64,000 bases of DNA, taken from the NCBI RefSeq assembly GCF_900101765.1, contig NZ_LT627735.1, forward strand, positions 2,449,501-2,513,500. Direction: 5' to 3'. This DNA comes from Nonlabens sp. Hel1_33_55. GTDB lineage: Bacteria > Bacteroidota > Bacteroidia > Flavobacteriales > Flavobacteriaceae. Every line of letters begins with the position of its first letter. Within the stretch, counting starts at the first letter, position 1. A model generated the notes under the pieces. That model had not been told where the DNA came from. It did not search any database and saw nothing but the letters and a program-made list of their open reading frames with translations. A program made the position numbers and the translations under genes. Shown here one piece after another: positions 45,061 through 53,973 of the stretch.

Positions 45061-46161
45061 GTGATCAATAATACTTTAAGTTATAGATTTAAAAGAAAAC
45101 AGTTGAATATAGTAACCTCAATTTGCGTGGATGTCGCTACCATCAATCAGATTACCACATCAAAAAGTCCACAGATCAAAAACAAAAAGGATCACCGATC
45201 CATTTATTGGAAATGTGTGACGGCTTTCTGTCTTACTTCTCTACGATGCAATTCTAACTTATCTCACCTTGTATTTACTAACGATGCCCATGAAGTAATC
45301 ATAGACGGTATCAACATCAAGACACTATTGGAAAGCAAAGGCGTCAATATTATATCACTGCCATTTCTTAACTATGATCCTAAAGAGAATTCTAATTATT
45401 TTAGAAATGCCTTTTATAAACTTGAAGTGATAGAAGCGCTGGGAAAATTAGAAAATCCATCATTACTACTTGATAGCGACTGCATCTGGACGCGACCAGC
45501 AAGTGATGTTTATAAATTGATAACGCAAGACGATAAGGTTGTGTTGATGGATATCTATCAGCGATCAAATACGCCATTTATTAAGGAACCGCACGACCTA
45601 AGTATGGAAGATATGAAGCAGATTTATGATCAAATTAAGGTTTCCAACCTTACCTGCAAACGTGATTTTCCTATCTGGTATGGTGGCGAGATCATAGGTG
45701 CTCAACCTTATATTTTTAAGGAAATAAGCGAAAAAATCAGACTGGTGTTTGATTTCTGCTTGGAACAAGCACAAAGTGGCAATCCGCTTGTTTTTGCTAA
45801 TGGTAGGACTGTTTTTGATGGTGATGAGCTCATTACTTCACATGTTTTCAATTGTATGGATGATCATGATATTTATGACGCTTTCGCGAAAGCGATAAAA
45901 CGAATATGGAATGGAATAGGCCACAACAATGTTGAGGACGAAGATCTGAATCTACCTATCTGGCACCTACCAGCAGCAAAAGAGAATGGCTTAAAGCGAA
46001 TTTTTGAAGAATTAGTGCAGCCTCATAGTCCTTTTTACGAGCTAAATACTGACCCTGCTTTATTTTTGGGTCGGTTTGTAGGGATACCATACAACAACCT
46101 GTCGTCTCGATCAAAATTGGAAAGACAATTAAAAATCTGGTTGAGAAAGCTTGTCAGATAA
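45061..46161 (+). CDS. putative GT-A type glycosyltransferase, opposite orientation to the locus
   Basis: Up to 366 residues from a GTG at 45061. A TTG at 45103 gives NIVTSICVDVATINQ at the N-terminus, which looks more like a natural beginning, so the start is uncertain. The segment LLDSDCIWTRP resembles a DxD metal-binding motif and the surrounding order fits a GT-A fold, but I do not recognise a named family. The gene is the only plus-strand gene inside the polysaccharide locus, facing away from the family 4 gene and convergent with the ligase-like gene. A perfect palindrome copy encodes AFAKA (DAFAKAIKR). Confidence 0.6.
   Translation: MINNTLSYRFKRKQLNIVTSICVDVATINQITTSKSPQIKNKKDHRSIYWKCVTAFCLTSLRCNSNLSHLVFTNDAHEVIIDGINIKTLLESKGVNIISLPFLNYDPKENSNYFRNAFYKLEVIEALGKLENPSLLLDSDCIWTRPASDVYKLITQDDKVVLMDIYQRSNTPFIKEPHDLSMEDMKQIYDQIKVSNLTCKRDFPIWYGGEIIGAQPYIFKEISEKIRLVFDFCLEQAQSGNPLVFANGRTVFDGDELITSHVFNCMDDHDIYDAFAKAIKRIWNGIGHNNVEDEDLNLPIWHLPAAKENGLKRIFEELVQPHSPFYELNTDPALFLGRFVGIPYNNLSSRSKLERQLKIWLRKLVR
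45879..45894. repeat. dispersed 16-bp palindrome, perfect, in the putative GT-A gene
   Basis: Exact copy, read as AFAKA on the plus strand. The next perfect copy to the right is 8.7 kb away. Confidence 0.95.
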
Positions 46162-46210
46162 TTCTTGATGTGCCACAACGCACAATCAATTAATGTGTAA
46201 GCTCTATAGG

Positions 46211-47416
46211 TTACTTTTTAAATCCAGTAAAGGCAACAAAAAGAAAAGCAGATAAATAGCTGAAATACACCACTCCATTCTCTCGCTCCAGAATATTTTC
46301 TGAAAACATCACAAGCAGATAAAATACAATGATGGAAACGGCGATGTGACCATTTACTTTTATAAGACCAAAAAGCAAATAGATCATGTAAATGGCAAAA
46401 AATATTAACCCAATGAATCCGGCACGCAGTATAATGCTCAAGTATTGATTGTGGGAATTGTATTTGTATAAAGCTAAGTTCCCGTTTGTTTCCTGATAGC
46501 AGTCCAATAACTTCTCCCTTGCATCACCAACACCAAAACCTAACATACCAGCCTGCGGAATAATTCCCTTACCGCACTTATAAATCTCCATTCTTATATT
46601 GGTCGAGCTCATCTCGATATTATCTTCTGCGCCAATTCTAAGAAGCTCTGAGAATTTACTGTTCACTTTAGGGTGCATGATAATTGCTGATGCAAACATC
46701 ACCCCAACGATGCCTAGAACCGTCCATGTTTTAGTGTTTCCAGCAGAAATAACGTAATAAAAGCCAGCAATAACAAGTGATAGAATGGGGCCCTTTTTTA
46801 TCAAAATGAGCATGAATGCAGCGATAATTATATTACAAATGATCAAAAAGGCAATCTCTTTTGCAGACTTAGTATGGGTGAGCAAGTGTAATGACATGAG
46901 AATAGCGATCGCACCGTGCATGCTCAAATAAATGGGGTGGATATTGTACGGTCCCAAATCCTTATCAATTACAGTAGGGAAGTGTTGAAAGAGCGAAACC
47001 CCATAATGTTCCCAGAATATGCAAAAGAAAATTATGAAAGCTAAAGCAACTGAAGTAATAAATATGGAGAAGAAAACGGGAATTCTTGATCGGAGGGAAT
47101 TCTTGACCTTATCTGGCATGCCACTGAAAAATAGCGGCAATAGAATTAGTGATGCTGCTGTTTCAAGCTTTTTAATGCCTAAATCTAAGTTTTCAGTATA
47201 AAACAAGCTGATACCGTAGAGCAGGTATAGCGCTGATCCCATAATGGCAAGCTTGAAGTTGATAGTAATCTTAGTTCTTTTATCAAAAAAACATAGAATT
47301 GTCATCACGGCGATACCCACAATAATTATGTTACGCAATAAACTGGGAAGAATAGGCATGGCAAATCCTGCCGTACAGATATAAAAATAAATTTTTTCTA
47401 ATCTATTCAATTTCAT
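46211..47416 (-). CDS. O-antigen ligase-like membrane protein (Wzy_C family)
   Basis: A 401-residue polytopic protein with about ten to twelve hydrophobic segments. A large extracytoplasmic loop (about 245-310) is followed by the conserved HNQYLSIILRAGFIG, whose His belongs to the Wzy_C/WaaL signature. Such proteins either ligate polymer to lipid A core or polymerise repeat units. A separate polymerase candidate lies next to it (4-nt overlap), so ligase is the better guess. No palindrome copies are in this gene. Confidence 0.8.
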   Translation of the reverse strand: MKLNRLEKIYFYICTAGFAMPILPSLLRNIIIVGIAVMTILCFFDKRTKITINFKLAIMGSALYLLYGISLFYTENLDLGIKKLETAASLILLPLFFSGMPDKVKNSLRSRIPVFFSIFITSVALAFIIFFCIFWEHYGVSLFQHFPTVIDKDLGPYNIHPIYLSMHGAIAILMSLHLLTHTKSAKEIAFLIICNIIIAAFMLILIKKGPILSLVIAGFYYVISAGNTKTWTVLGIVGVMFASAIIMHPKVNSKFSELLRIGAEDNIEMSSTNIRMEIYKCGKGIIPQAGMLGFGVGDAREKLLDCYQETNGNLALYKYNSHNQYLSIILRAGFIGLIFFAIYMIYLLFGLIKVNGHIAVSIIVFYLLVMFSENILERENGVVYFSYLSAFLFVAFTGFKK

Positions 47417-48858
47417 TTGCTGATTGCTAATTTTTTATTGGAAAACATGAAGGTGTTCAAAAGGGCCTGTGCTAAAGTAGGTAGTAAATAAAGGCTAAGG
47501 AGAGCACCGCCCATGTATGCCATACCATTTGTAAAATCACCTCTTAAAAACATGAGTAGATGTAGTGAGAAATAAATAGCAGTACATTGTTTAAATAAAT
47601 TCCCAGACCTGAGCCATTTCATGAATAAAATTATGACGCAGACCAGAAAAAAAGAAAAAAAGATGACTCCAAAAAAACCAAAATTATGATATGCTTCTGA
47701 CACAAAAGGATTAGAAACATTCGTAAAGCTGAATCCGTAATCATTGTCAAGCGTATTCCCAACGATTAAACCTGAAGAAGGTGGTTTTCCAGTCCATATG
47801 GCTCGCGGCACAAAAAATAAAATGCCACTTAGCATTTGATAACCCAAACTGAGGCCATGGTTTGAAACGTGTTCAATAACTACTCCTATATTTAGGAAAG
47901 CATCATAATTAAGACTGTAATAACCGTTTGTCAAAGCTCCCTTTTCTACCTCAACAAGCAATAAACTTGGATTGTAAAGTAGCTCTTGTGCACCATAATC
48001 CACATGTGTCAAAAGCTGTGCTAATGGGAAACCTATCAACATTGCTACGAATATCATCCCACATACCTTTAGGTTTGTGTTTATCATTTTAGGTGCGTAT
48101 AAAAATAGAAGTATAAAGAATATAGGACCCAACTCATGTCGCTTAGTCAATAAAGGATTTTTAAAAACCAATAAAAGCACAAAAAATAAAATTAGAACAA
48201 TGTAAAGAACCCATTTATTAGACACACTAGTTTTTAACCTTATGGCCTTGGTTGTAATTACTATTCCTGATAGAGGGACTACAAATAAAATCTTGGTTTT
48301 AAACAAACCTTCAACAACACTAATCTCTAGTGCTTGCCACGAAGGGCGATTCAACTCATAAATTATAAATTCAAAGTTTGCAAATAGAATAATTAACCCC
48401 ATTAATAACCATATTATAGATAAGATGGGTAAGCTTCTATTTCCAGTTGTTTGCTTTGTCTTGAAACTGACACTTCTTTTAAAAACTAAAGTTTTGAACT
48501 TGAGATAAAATGCGAAAAAACTACCGTTGAAGATTAAAACTAAAATCAACGTTTTTATCACAAGGTCTTCTTTTAACGGGAACTTATTTACAAAAATCAT
48601 TTGCTCTGACCCTACCATCTGCGTAATCTGTGTCATAGGTGCTACCAAAAAAAACAAATAATTGAAAACAATAAAGGTAGATAAGAATGGACTGTATGAT
48701 CTCTCAATATATAAATGATAAATCACCATAAGCGTAATCACAACAAAATTTGCCGCAAATAACATATAGATATATGCGTTTTCAGGTTGGAAATTCCAAA
48801 AATGAAACAGACTCACCAATAGGTAAACCACTACGAATAAGTCTCTCCACTTAATCAT
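47413..48858 (-). CDS. O-antigen polymerase (Wzy)-like membrane protein
   Basis: A 481-residue protein with about twelve hydrophobic segments. The loop segment FFVPRAIWTGKPPSSGLIVG and the following VSNPFVSEAYHNFGFFG resemble the O-antigen polysaccharide polymerase family. It would join lipid-linked repeat units on the periplasmic face of the inner membrane. Overlaps of 4 and 8 nt with its neighbours place it in one operon. The coding sequence is A/T-rich, typical of Wzy genes. Confidence 0.8.
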   Translation of the reverse strand: MIKWRDLFVVVYLLVSLFHFWNFQPENAYIYMLFAANFVVITLMVIYHLYIERSYSPFLSTFIVFNYLFFLVAPMTQITQMVGSEQMIFVNKFPLKEDLVIKTLILVLIFNGSFFAFYLKFKTLVFKRSVSFKTKQTTGNRSLPILSIIWLLMGLIILFANFEFIIYELNRPSWQALEISVVEGLFKTKILFVVPLSGIVITTKAIRLKTSVSNKWVLYIVLILFFVLLLVFKNPLLTKRHELGPIFFILLFLYAPKMINTNLKVCGMIFVAMLIGFPLAQLLTHVDYGAQELLYNPSLLLVEVEKGALTNGYYSLNYDAFLNIGVVIEHVSNHGLSLGYQMLSGILFFVPRAIWTGKPPSSGLIVGNTLDNDYGFSFTNVSNPFVSEAYHNFGFFGVIFFSFFLVCVIILFMKWLRSGNLFKQCTAIYFSLHLLMFLRGDFTNGMAYMGGALLSLYLLPTLAQALLNTFMFSNKKLAISK

Positions 48859-49927
48859 TTAGGACAGCTATAAAGGGCTCACACATTCTTTCTATACTAT
48901 AATTTCCTTTGCAAAATTCATGAATAGGTCTACGCTTTGAAATCCAATAATCCTGATTTTCAAATACTTTTAGAATGGTTTTTTCTAAAGCTTTATTGTT
49001 ATTTGTTTCATAGTAAATAGCATTTTCATTTTCTTGAGCGGCCTCGATTTCTGGACTGTGTGGTTCTTGTTTTGAAATGATCATTGGTACACCATAGCCA
49101 AAACTTTGAATAATATTTAAACCAATATACCCTGGAGAGACGCTGAATAAAGAACTAGCATACAACTTAGATAATATTTTATTGTCAAAAATCACATCGA
49201 GAATTTCAACCCTAGATTCTAATTGGTCAACTGCAACGGCTTGCACTAGCTCTTTTTTTTGCGGTCCTGTTCCAACTATAATAAGCTTTGTGTCGTCAGG
49301 TAAAGCTTTATAGATAGACTTAAAGGCCTCATACAAATTCATAACTTTTTTTGAAGTCACTAGTCTACCTACATAAATAATGTTTAAGGCTTTATTGTTC
49401 TGTAAGGTATAGCGCATCTCACTTTTATTAAGTAGTGCATTTGAAGATGCTCTTATTATTTGATGAGGTGTTTTAATTTTCAGCTCATCCTTTTGACGTT
49501 GTGTATAAGTAATGATTTCGGTAGCCATCAATCGCATAAGGTACCTTAAAGGTTCCGTTCTTGATGAACTGCCTTTTCTAGACCACGCATGTCCCCATAA
49601 AATAGTCTTGCGATTAAGAAGCTTGCGAACTATCAAAAGCAACCATGTAGTAATAATTCTGGGGTTAAGTTCTAGAACAACTATATCCTGTGTGGTATAT
49701 ATTTCGAAATCAAGTGATTGCGTCATAACTCTGCGACCACAATAAAATGTTTGTCCTATTGACTTATCAGTTTCTAACACTGTAGAGTGTTTTATTGTTT
49801 GATCAAAGGTCTGATCGCCTGAGTAAAGTTTAAAGCTTTCCCCTAACTCTGTTTTCAAATGATTGAAGAACTTGATCCGATACTCAGGAATTAGATTCTG
49901 AACGATAATAATGCCTTTAGTCTTCAT
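48851..49927 (-). CDS. glycosyltransferase family 4/1
   Basis: A 358-residue GT-B enzyme. The donor-domain start IIYVGRLVTSKKVMNLYEAF, the LIIVGTGPQKKEL strand and the late PGYIGLNIIQSFGYGVPMI segment (with the E-x7-E region altered to P-G-x-I-G-L-N) are visible. The last feature departs from the usual S-x-x-E-G-x-P/F-G pattern, but similar variants exist in polysaccharide loci. Overlaps flippase (4 nt) and polymerase (8 nt) genes. Confidence 0.85.
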   Translation of the reverse strand: MKTKGIIIVQNLIPEYRIKFFNHLKTELGESFKLYSGDQTFDQTIKHSTVLETDKSIGQTFYCGRRVMTQSLDFEIYTTQDIVVLELNPRIITTWLLLIVRKLLNRKTILWGHAWSRKGSSSRTEPLRYLMRLMATEIITYTQRQKDELKIKTPHQIIRASSNALLNKSEMRYTLQNNKALNIIYVGRLVTSKKVMNLYEAFKSIYKALPDDTKLIIVGTGPQKKELVQAVAVDQLESRVEILDVIFDNKILSKLYASSLFSVSPGYIGLNIIQSFGYGVPMIISKQEPHSPEIEAAQENENAIYYETNNNKALEKTILKVFENQDYWISKRRPIHEFCKGNYSIERMCEPFIAVLND

Positions 49928-51198
49928 TCGTCTACTTGATTTCTTGCCGCCGGCATGTCTCTAAAATAGTAAAAGAAAGCACTCATTCCCAGCAGAAGAA
50001 TCTCAACAGACGTAAATATATAAGCGGTTGCCTCTATCCCAAAAGTTGGAGTAAATAACAGGCCTAGAGCAATTGTTATAATGGCACCTGTCGTTAAGAC
50101 CTGAAGGCGTCTTTTGAATAGTCTTTGCGATGGTGCATATAAAGTTGCATATAGCATGGTTAGAGAGGACGTGAAAGCTACAATAGTCATTATCTTGAAT
50201 AAATGGATATACTCATAAGTCGCTGGATTAGAAAATAATAACTTTATCAGCCACTCGCCTAGAAAAAATAAATTGGCAAAAAGAACCAACCCAATAGAAC
50301 CAATGATTGGAATCATTTTTTTCATAAATCTAATGGTCTGTTGCGCAGTTTTTCTCGAGACAAAAGGGTATAAAACTTGATATATTGGCATGAAAACAGT
50401 CTTTGATGCAATGACTAGCTTCTCAAATATGCTATAAACTCCAACTATGGCATTTCCTTGAAAGAATCCCAAGATCAAACCATTAGCAATAATCACACTA
50501 GAGGATGACACATTAGAAAGAGTGACACTCATGCTGTCCATGTAAAACGACTTAAATCCTTTGGATATGTGCCATCTTAGTTTCACATATTTCAAACTAA
50601 TAACCACGCTTACAACCCCAGCTATTATGAAACCTATTGAATTGAATATTGGTACCAATAAGTAATCGCCGGTATTTTTTACAAACAGGACAATCAAGAT
50701 TGTGAAAATACATTTTGCTATAACATGAATTATCGTGATGATCTGCATTTTTTCTATGCCTTGGAAAAACCATACGGGAAACACTGCCTGACCAGCAACA
50801 ACACCATAACTAAGCAGATAAACTTTCCATTCTACAGAGAGTCGTTCTATTGAAAATACCGCACCACATAGGACAACAAATACTGTTATTATCAGCAGTA
50901 TCCTAGACCAAAATACAGAAGAATAAAAATCTGATAAACACCTACTTTCTTTTTTAAGTACCGCAACCTCTCTTGTAGCCGTAATATTGAATCCAAAATC
51001 AGTAAATACGATACAAAAACTCATTACATACTGAGCATACATTATTAGACCAAACTTATCCTCGTCTAATTGATGCTCTAGAATAGGGAGGATAAGTAGA
51101 GGTAATAGAAAATTTAAGCCTTGCAAAATTGAAACGTAGAAATAATTTTTTACAACCCTTTTTTTATCAGTTGAGAATTTTTGAAAAATAAACTTCAT
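49924..51198 (-). CDS. Wzx-type oligosaccharide flippase
   Basis: A 424-residue polytopic protein with about twelve hydrophobic helices. The N-terminal KNYFYVSILQGLNFLLPLL and the FGLIMYAQYVMSFCIVFTDFGF segment are characteristic of the RfbX/Wzx polysaccharide exporter family. It moves the lipid-linked repeat unit across the inner membrane. It lies between a methyltransferase-like gene (125 nt upstream) and a glycosyltransferase gene (overlap 4 nt). Confidence 0.92.
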   Translation of the reverse strand: MKFIFQKFSTDKKRVVKNYFYVSILQGLNFLLPLLILPILEHQLDEDKFGLIMYAQYVMSFCIVFTDFGFNITATREVAVLKKESRCLSDFYSSVFWSRILLIITVFVVLCGAVFSIERLSVEWKVYLLSYGVVAGQAVFPVWFFQGIEKMQIITIIHVIAKCIFTILIVLFVKNTGDYLLVPIFNSIGFIIAGVVSVVISLKYVKLRWHISKGFKSFYMDSMSVTLSNVSSSSVIIANGLILGFFQGNAIVGVYSIFEKLVIASKTVFMPIYQVLYPFVSRKTAQQTIRFMKKMIPIIGSIGLVLFANLFFLGEWLIKLLFSNPATYEYIHLFKIMTIVAFTSSLTMLYATLYAPSQRLFKRRLQVLTTGAIITIALGLLFTPTFGIEATAYIFTSVEILLLGMSAFFYYFRDMPAARNQVDE

Positions 51199-51323
51199 TG
51201 CGTTTTTGGTAAATTCTTAAAGAACTGATGATCTGAAGGTCTCTTGATCACATAAGCTGTTTACAAAACATTTACATCAACTTTCCTCAAAGTTAGAAGA
51301 AAGTAGTGGTTATGGTTTTACTG

Positions 51324-52034
51324 CTATAGCGAGTTCAAATAACCATAATTTTTAGAATACACCAACGAGACAAACTTGTCGCCGTAATAAGTAGCTGTAC
51401 CATGCTTAATACTCATTTTTTCAAGTTTTTTGATGATGGCTTTAAACGTTTGATACTCTCCTAGCCTGTCAGTATCGTCAAATATGATTATAAAGTTTTC
51501 AAAATCTATAAGCGTTTCAAGATACTGGAGTACATCATTTCTGGAATGATTTTTTGTTCCTAAAGGTCCATCAATAACAATTAATTGAAATTTACCGTGC
51601 TGTGCGATCTTACCAAAATCGACATAATTATAAGATCGATATTTATTAAGATACTTCCCTTCTTTTGCCGCGATCAATTCAATCTTAGAACATTCTGAAA
51701 GCTGAAACTTAGAAAAATGTTTTATCCAGTTCTTATCATGTTCTACAATAATATGATTACATGTATTGTATTCCTGACCTAGAAAGGTAGATATAAACTT
51801 TGTTGACTCACCCAGTCCCAATTCCAATAACTGTTTAGGTTTAGAAATAGAAATAACCCTATGCAGCAAATACAAAAGAGTATAACTTGCAGAAAACCTT
51901 CCCACATTAAGTGATAAGCGATCTAAGTAAGAATATTGTTTTATGCTATCATGAAATACGTTTGCCCATACGGATTCATTAACCTTGCGCACAATAGGAA
52001 ATTGATAATAGCATCTTTTGATAAACTTTCTCAT
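51324..52034 (-). CDS. SAM-dependent methyltransferase-like protein
   Basis: A 236-residue protein. LLELGLGESTKFISTFL resembles the glycine-rich SAM-binding motif I, HIIVEHDKNWI motif II and FQLIVIDGPLG the post-motif I acidic strand. This is the pattern of class I methyltransferases found in polysaccharide loci, where sugars are O-methylated. A catalytically different Rossmann enzyme is possible. It overlaps the rmlD-like gene by 4 nt. A/T-rich. Confidence 0.7.
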   Translation of the reverse strand: MRKFIKRCYYQFPIVRKVNESVWANVFHDSIKQYSYLDRLSLNVGRFSASYTLLYLLHRVISISKPKQLLELGLGESTKFISTFLGQEYNTCNHIIVEHDKNWIKHFSKFQLSECSKIELIAAKEGKYLNKYRSYNYVDFGKIAQHGKFQLIVIDGPLGTKNHSRNDVLQYLETLIDFENFIIIFDDTDRLGEYQTFKAIIKKLEKMSIKHGTATYYGDKFVSLVYSKNYGYLNSL

Positions 52035-52876
52035 GAACGCAAATTTTCATATTGGATGATAACATTGTCTAAAGCCATTTTTACTTTTTGAATTTCAAAA
52101 TTGAATGTAGTTATTGTCAGGCTACAGTCCATAACACTATAAGCCGGTCGCTGCGCCAGTGTGGGAAATTCACTAACGGGAAATATCTTTTTATGCATCG
52201 AGGCCTTTTCTATAATCGCTTTCGCGAAAGCATACCAAGTCATACTATCCTTATTGCAAAAGTGATAAGTTCCATATTTTTTAGGGTCATTTTCAATCAC
52301 ATGCTTGACAAAACTGGCAACGTCCAGAGCACTTGTAGGACAGCCTGTTTGTGTGTTTACAACCTCCATTTCTTCAAGATCATTCTCTATTACCCACTTG
52401 AAAAAATTCTTTCCGTGTGGTGCGTAGAGCCAAGAAATCCTAAAAATGTAGTGTTTCGCTGCAGAGCGCTTTATCAGTTTTTCCCCCAATAATTTACTGT
52501 GCCCATAAACATTTATAGGATTTACAGGGTCAGTAGGCTTATAAGGTTCAGTCGAATTACCATCGAACACATAGTCCGTTGAAAAATGAATGATTGTGGC
52601 ACTAATTTGTTTTGCAAGAGAAGCGAGCATTCCAACAGCGCTGCCATTAATCTTGTGGGCTTTTTCTGGCTCCTTTTCCGCCAGATCTACGGCAGTATAT
52701 GCCGCACAATTGATAATAAATTCTGGTTGGTGTTTTAAAAGCTGTTGTCTAACTTTTGAATAACAGGTAATATCGAGGTCCTCTTTGTCCAAAGCCACTA
52801 TATCAAACCCTGCAAATTCATGAACCATACTAATGCCCAGCATGCCACCTGCGCCTATGATCATTACCTTTTTCAA
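52031..52876 (-). CDS. rfbD: dTDP-4-dehydrorhamnose reductase-like protein (RmlD)
   Basis: A 281-residue short SDR protein. MIIGAGGMLGISMV (NAD(P) loop), HFSTDYVFDG, and YGHSKLLGE with Tyr and Lys of the active site match RmlD, the last step of dTDP-L-rhamnose synthesis. rmlA, rmlB and rmlC are not in the window, so either they lie elsewhere or the enzyme reduces another 4-keto sugar. A one-mismatch palindrome copy gives AFAKA (YAFAKAII). Confidence 0.85.
   Translation of the reverse strand: MKKVMIIGAGGMLGISMVHEFAGFDIVALDKEDLDITCYSKVRQQLLKHQPEFIINCAAYTAVDLAEKEPEKAHKINGSAVGMLASLAKQISATIIHFSTDYVFDGNSTEPYKPTDPVNPINVYGHSKLLGEKLIKRSAAKHYIFRISWLYAPHGKNFFKWVIENDLEEMEVVNTQTGCPTSALDVASFVKHVIENDPKKYGTYHFCNKDSMTWYAFAKAIIEKASMHKKIFPVSEFPTLAQRPAYSVMDCSLTITTFNFEIQKVKMALDNVIIQYENLRS
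52217..52232. repeat. dispersed palindrome, one mismatch, in rmlD-like gene
   Basis: Reads cgctttcgcgaaagca (last base a). Read as AFAKA on the minus strand. Confidence 0.85.
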
Positions 52877-52887
52877 CTCAATTTGTT

Positions 52888-53925
52888 TTAAGGGTTCTTA
52901 GCAGAATAAGTATTTAAAAACCTCCATAAGAGAGGTATGCTTGCAACAATGACTCCCAAAACAAAAAACACAAATATCAGCTTCAACTTTATGTGTTCAT
53001 TCTTTACATTTCCTTTTACAATGTATTCAGAGACAACATTCACGACATTTTCCGATGCATATTTATCGTCTCTTAAATCTTGCAAATCTTCTAACAAGGA
53101 TTGTTTTTGATAAAACAAACTGCTTAGGTTGTCAGATGAGCGCTGATCTCCTACAAAAAGATTGGTGTTGCCACTAGAAGATTGATTTGTAGAAATCATT
53201 TTTTGATAGGCTGCTATTAAAGAATCAATTTCAGACAATTGATATTTCTTTGCTGTAATGTCAAACTCTGTATTCTCAAGATATGAGAGTCTAGCAGCTT
53301 TAATTCCAGAGTTTTCCTTTATGTCAATAACCTTAGGTATGACCTTTTCAAGTATTGCCCTGGTTTCCGCCTTGGCAATAATTTCGTAAAATTCATAATC
53401 AATTTCTCTTTTGGCTTCTTTAAAACCTTCAAAAGTGAAATTGTCAAGAGCCATAGTGTCTGAATCCCTTGCCAATCGATCATATTCCGCAAGTAATTCT
53501 GTATCGTTATAACTTTCTTCAATAGAAAAAGACTTCAGCTTCTTTGCCTCTTCTACAGAGAGTCCAAGAGCATTAGCAAGTCTATCATAATCGCCTTCAC
53601 CAGTAAGCGAGTTGTAGTATTTTATATTTGAAATAAGCTGCGAGGAACTATTAAAGTTAGGTTGCACTCGCAATTGTGCCGTGTAGTTAGATTTCCCTGC
53701 AGAATCAAAGTAATATCCTAGCCCAATTCCCACTAAAATAAACAGGCCAACGAGAATGATGTTTTTCTGTAAAAAGATCAAGAAAAGAATAATCGCGTGA
53801 CCTATCGCCTTAAAGAAATTCCCGATCGCTCTAAAAAACCCCTTAATTCCATCGCCTATCCAGACAAAAACAGGAACCAGGTCTACTTCCTGCTCCTCTT
53901 GTTTTTGATTTTCGTTTTGATTCAT
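52888..53925 (-). CDS. Wzz-like chain-length determinant protein
   Basis: A 345-residue protein with two transmembrane helices (about 42-68 and 315-335) that enclose a mostly helical, coiled-coil-rich periplasmic domain (for example SSLFYQKQSLLEDLQDL). This is the layout of polysaccharide co-polymerases of the Wzz family. There is no C-terminal tyrosine-kinase domain. It probably heads the Wzx/Wzy operon and would control polymer length together with the Wzy candidate. Confidence 0.8.
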   Translation of the reverse strand: MNQNENQKQEEQEVDLVPVFVWIGDGIKGFFRAIGNFFKAIGHAIILFLIFLQKNIILVGLFILVGIGLGYYFDSAGKSNYTAQLRVQPNFNSSSQLISNIKYYNSLTGEGDYDRLANALGLSVEEAKKLKSFSIEESYNDTELLAEYDRLARDSDTMALDNFTFEGFKEAKREIDYEFYEIIAKAETRAILEKVIPKVIDIKENSGIKAARLSYLENTEFDITAKKYQLSEIDSLIAAYQKMISTNQSSSGNTNLFVGDQRSSDNLSSLFYQKQSLLEDLQDLRDDKYASENVVNVVSEYIVKGNVKNEHIKLKLIFVFFVLGVIVASIPLLWRFLNTYSAKNP

Positions 53926-53973
53926 AATGACTTTGTTAATGAAAACCCAAATATAACGTAAGTGAAAGCTATT

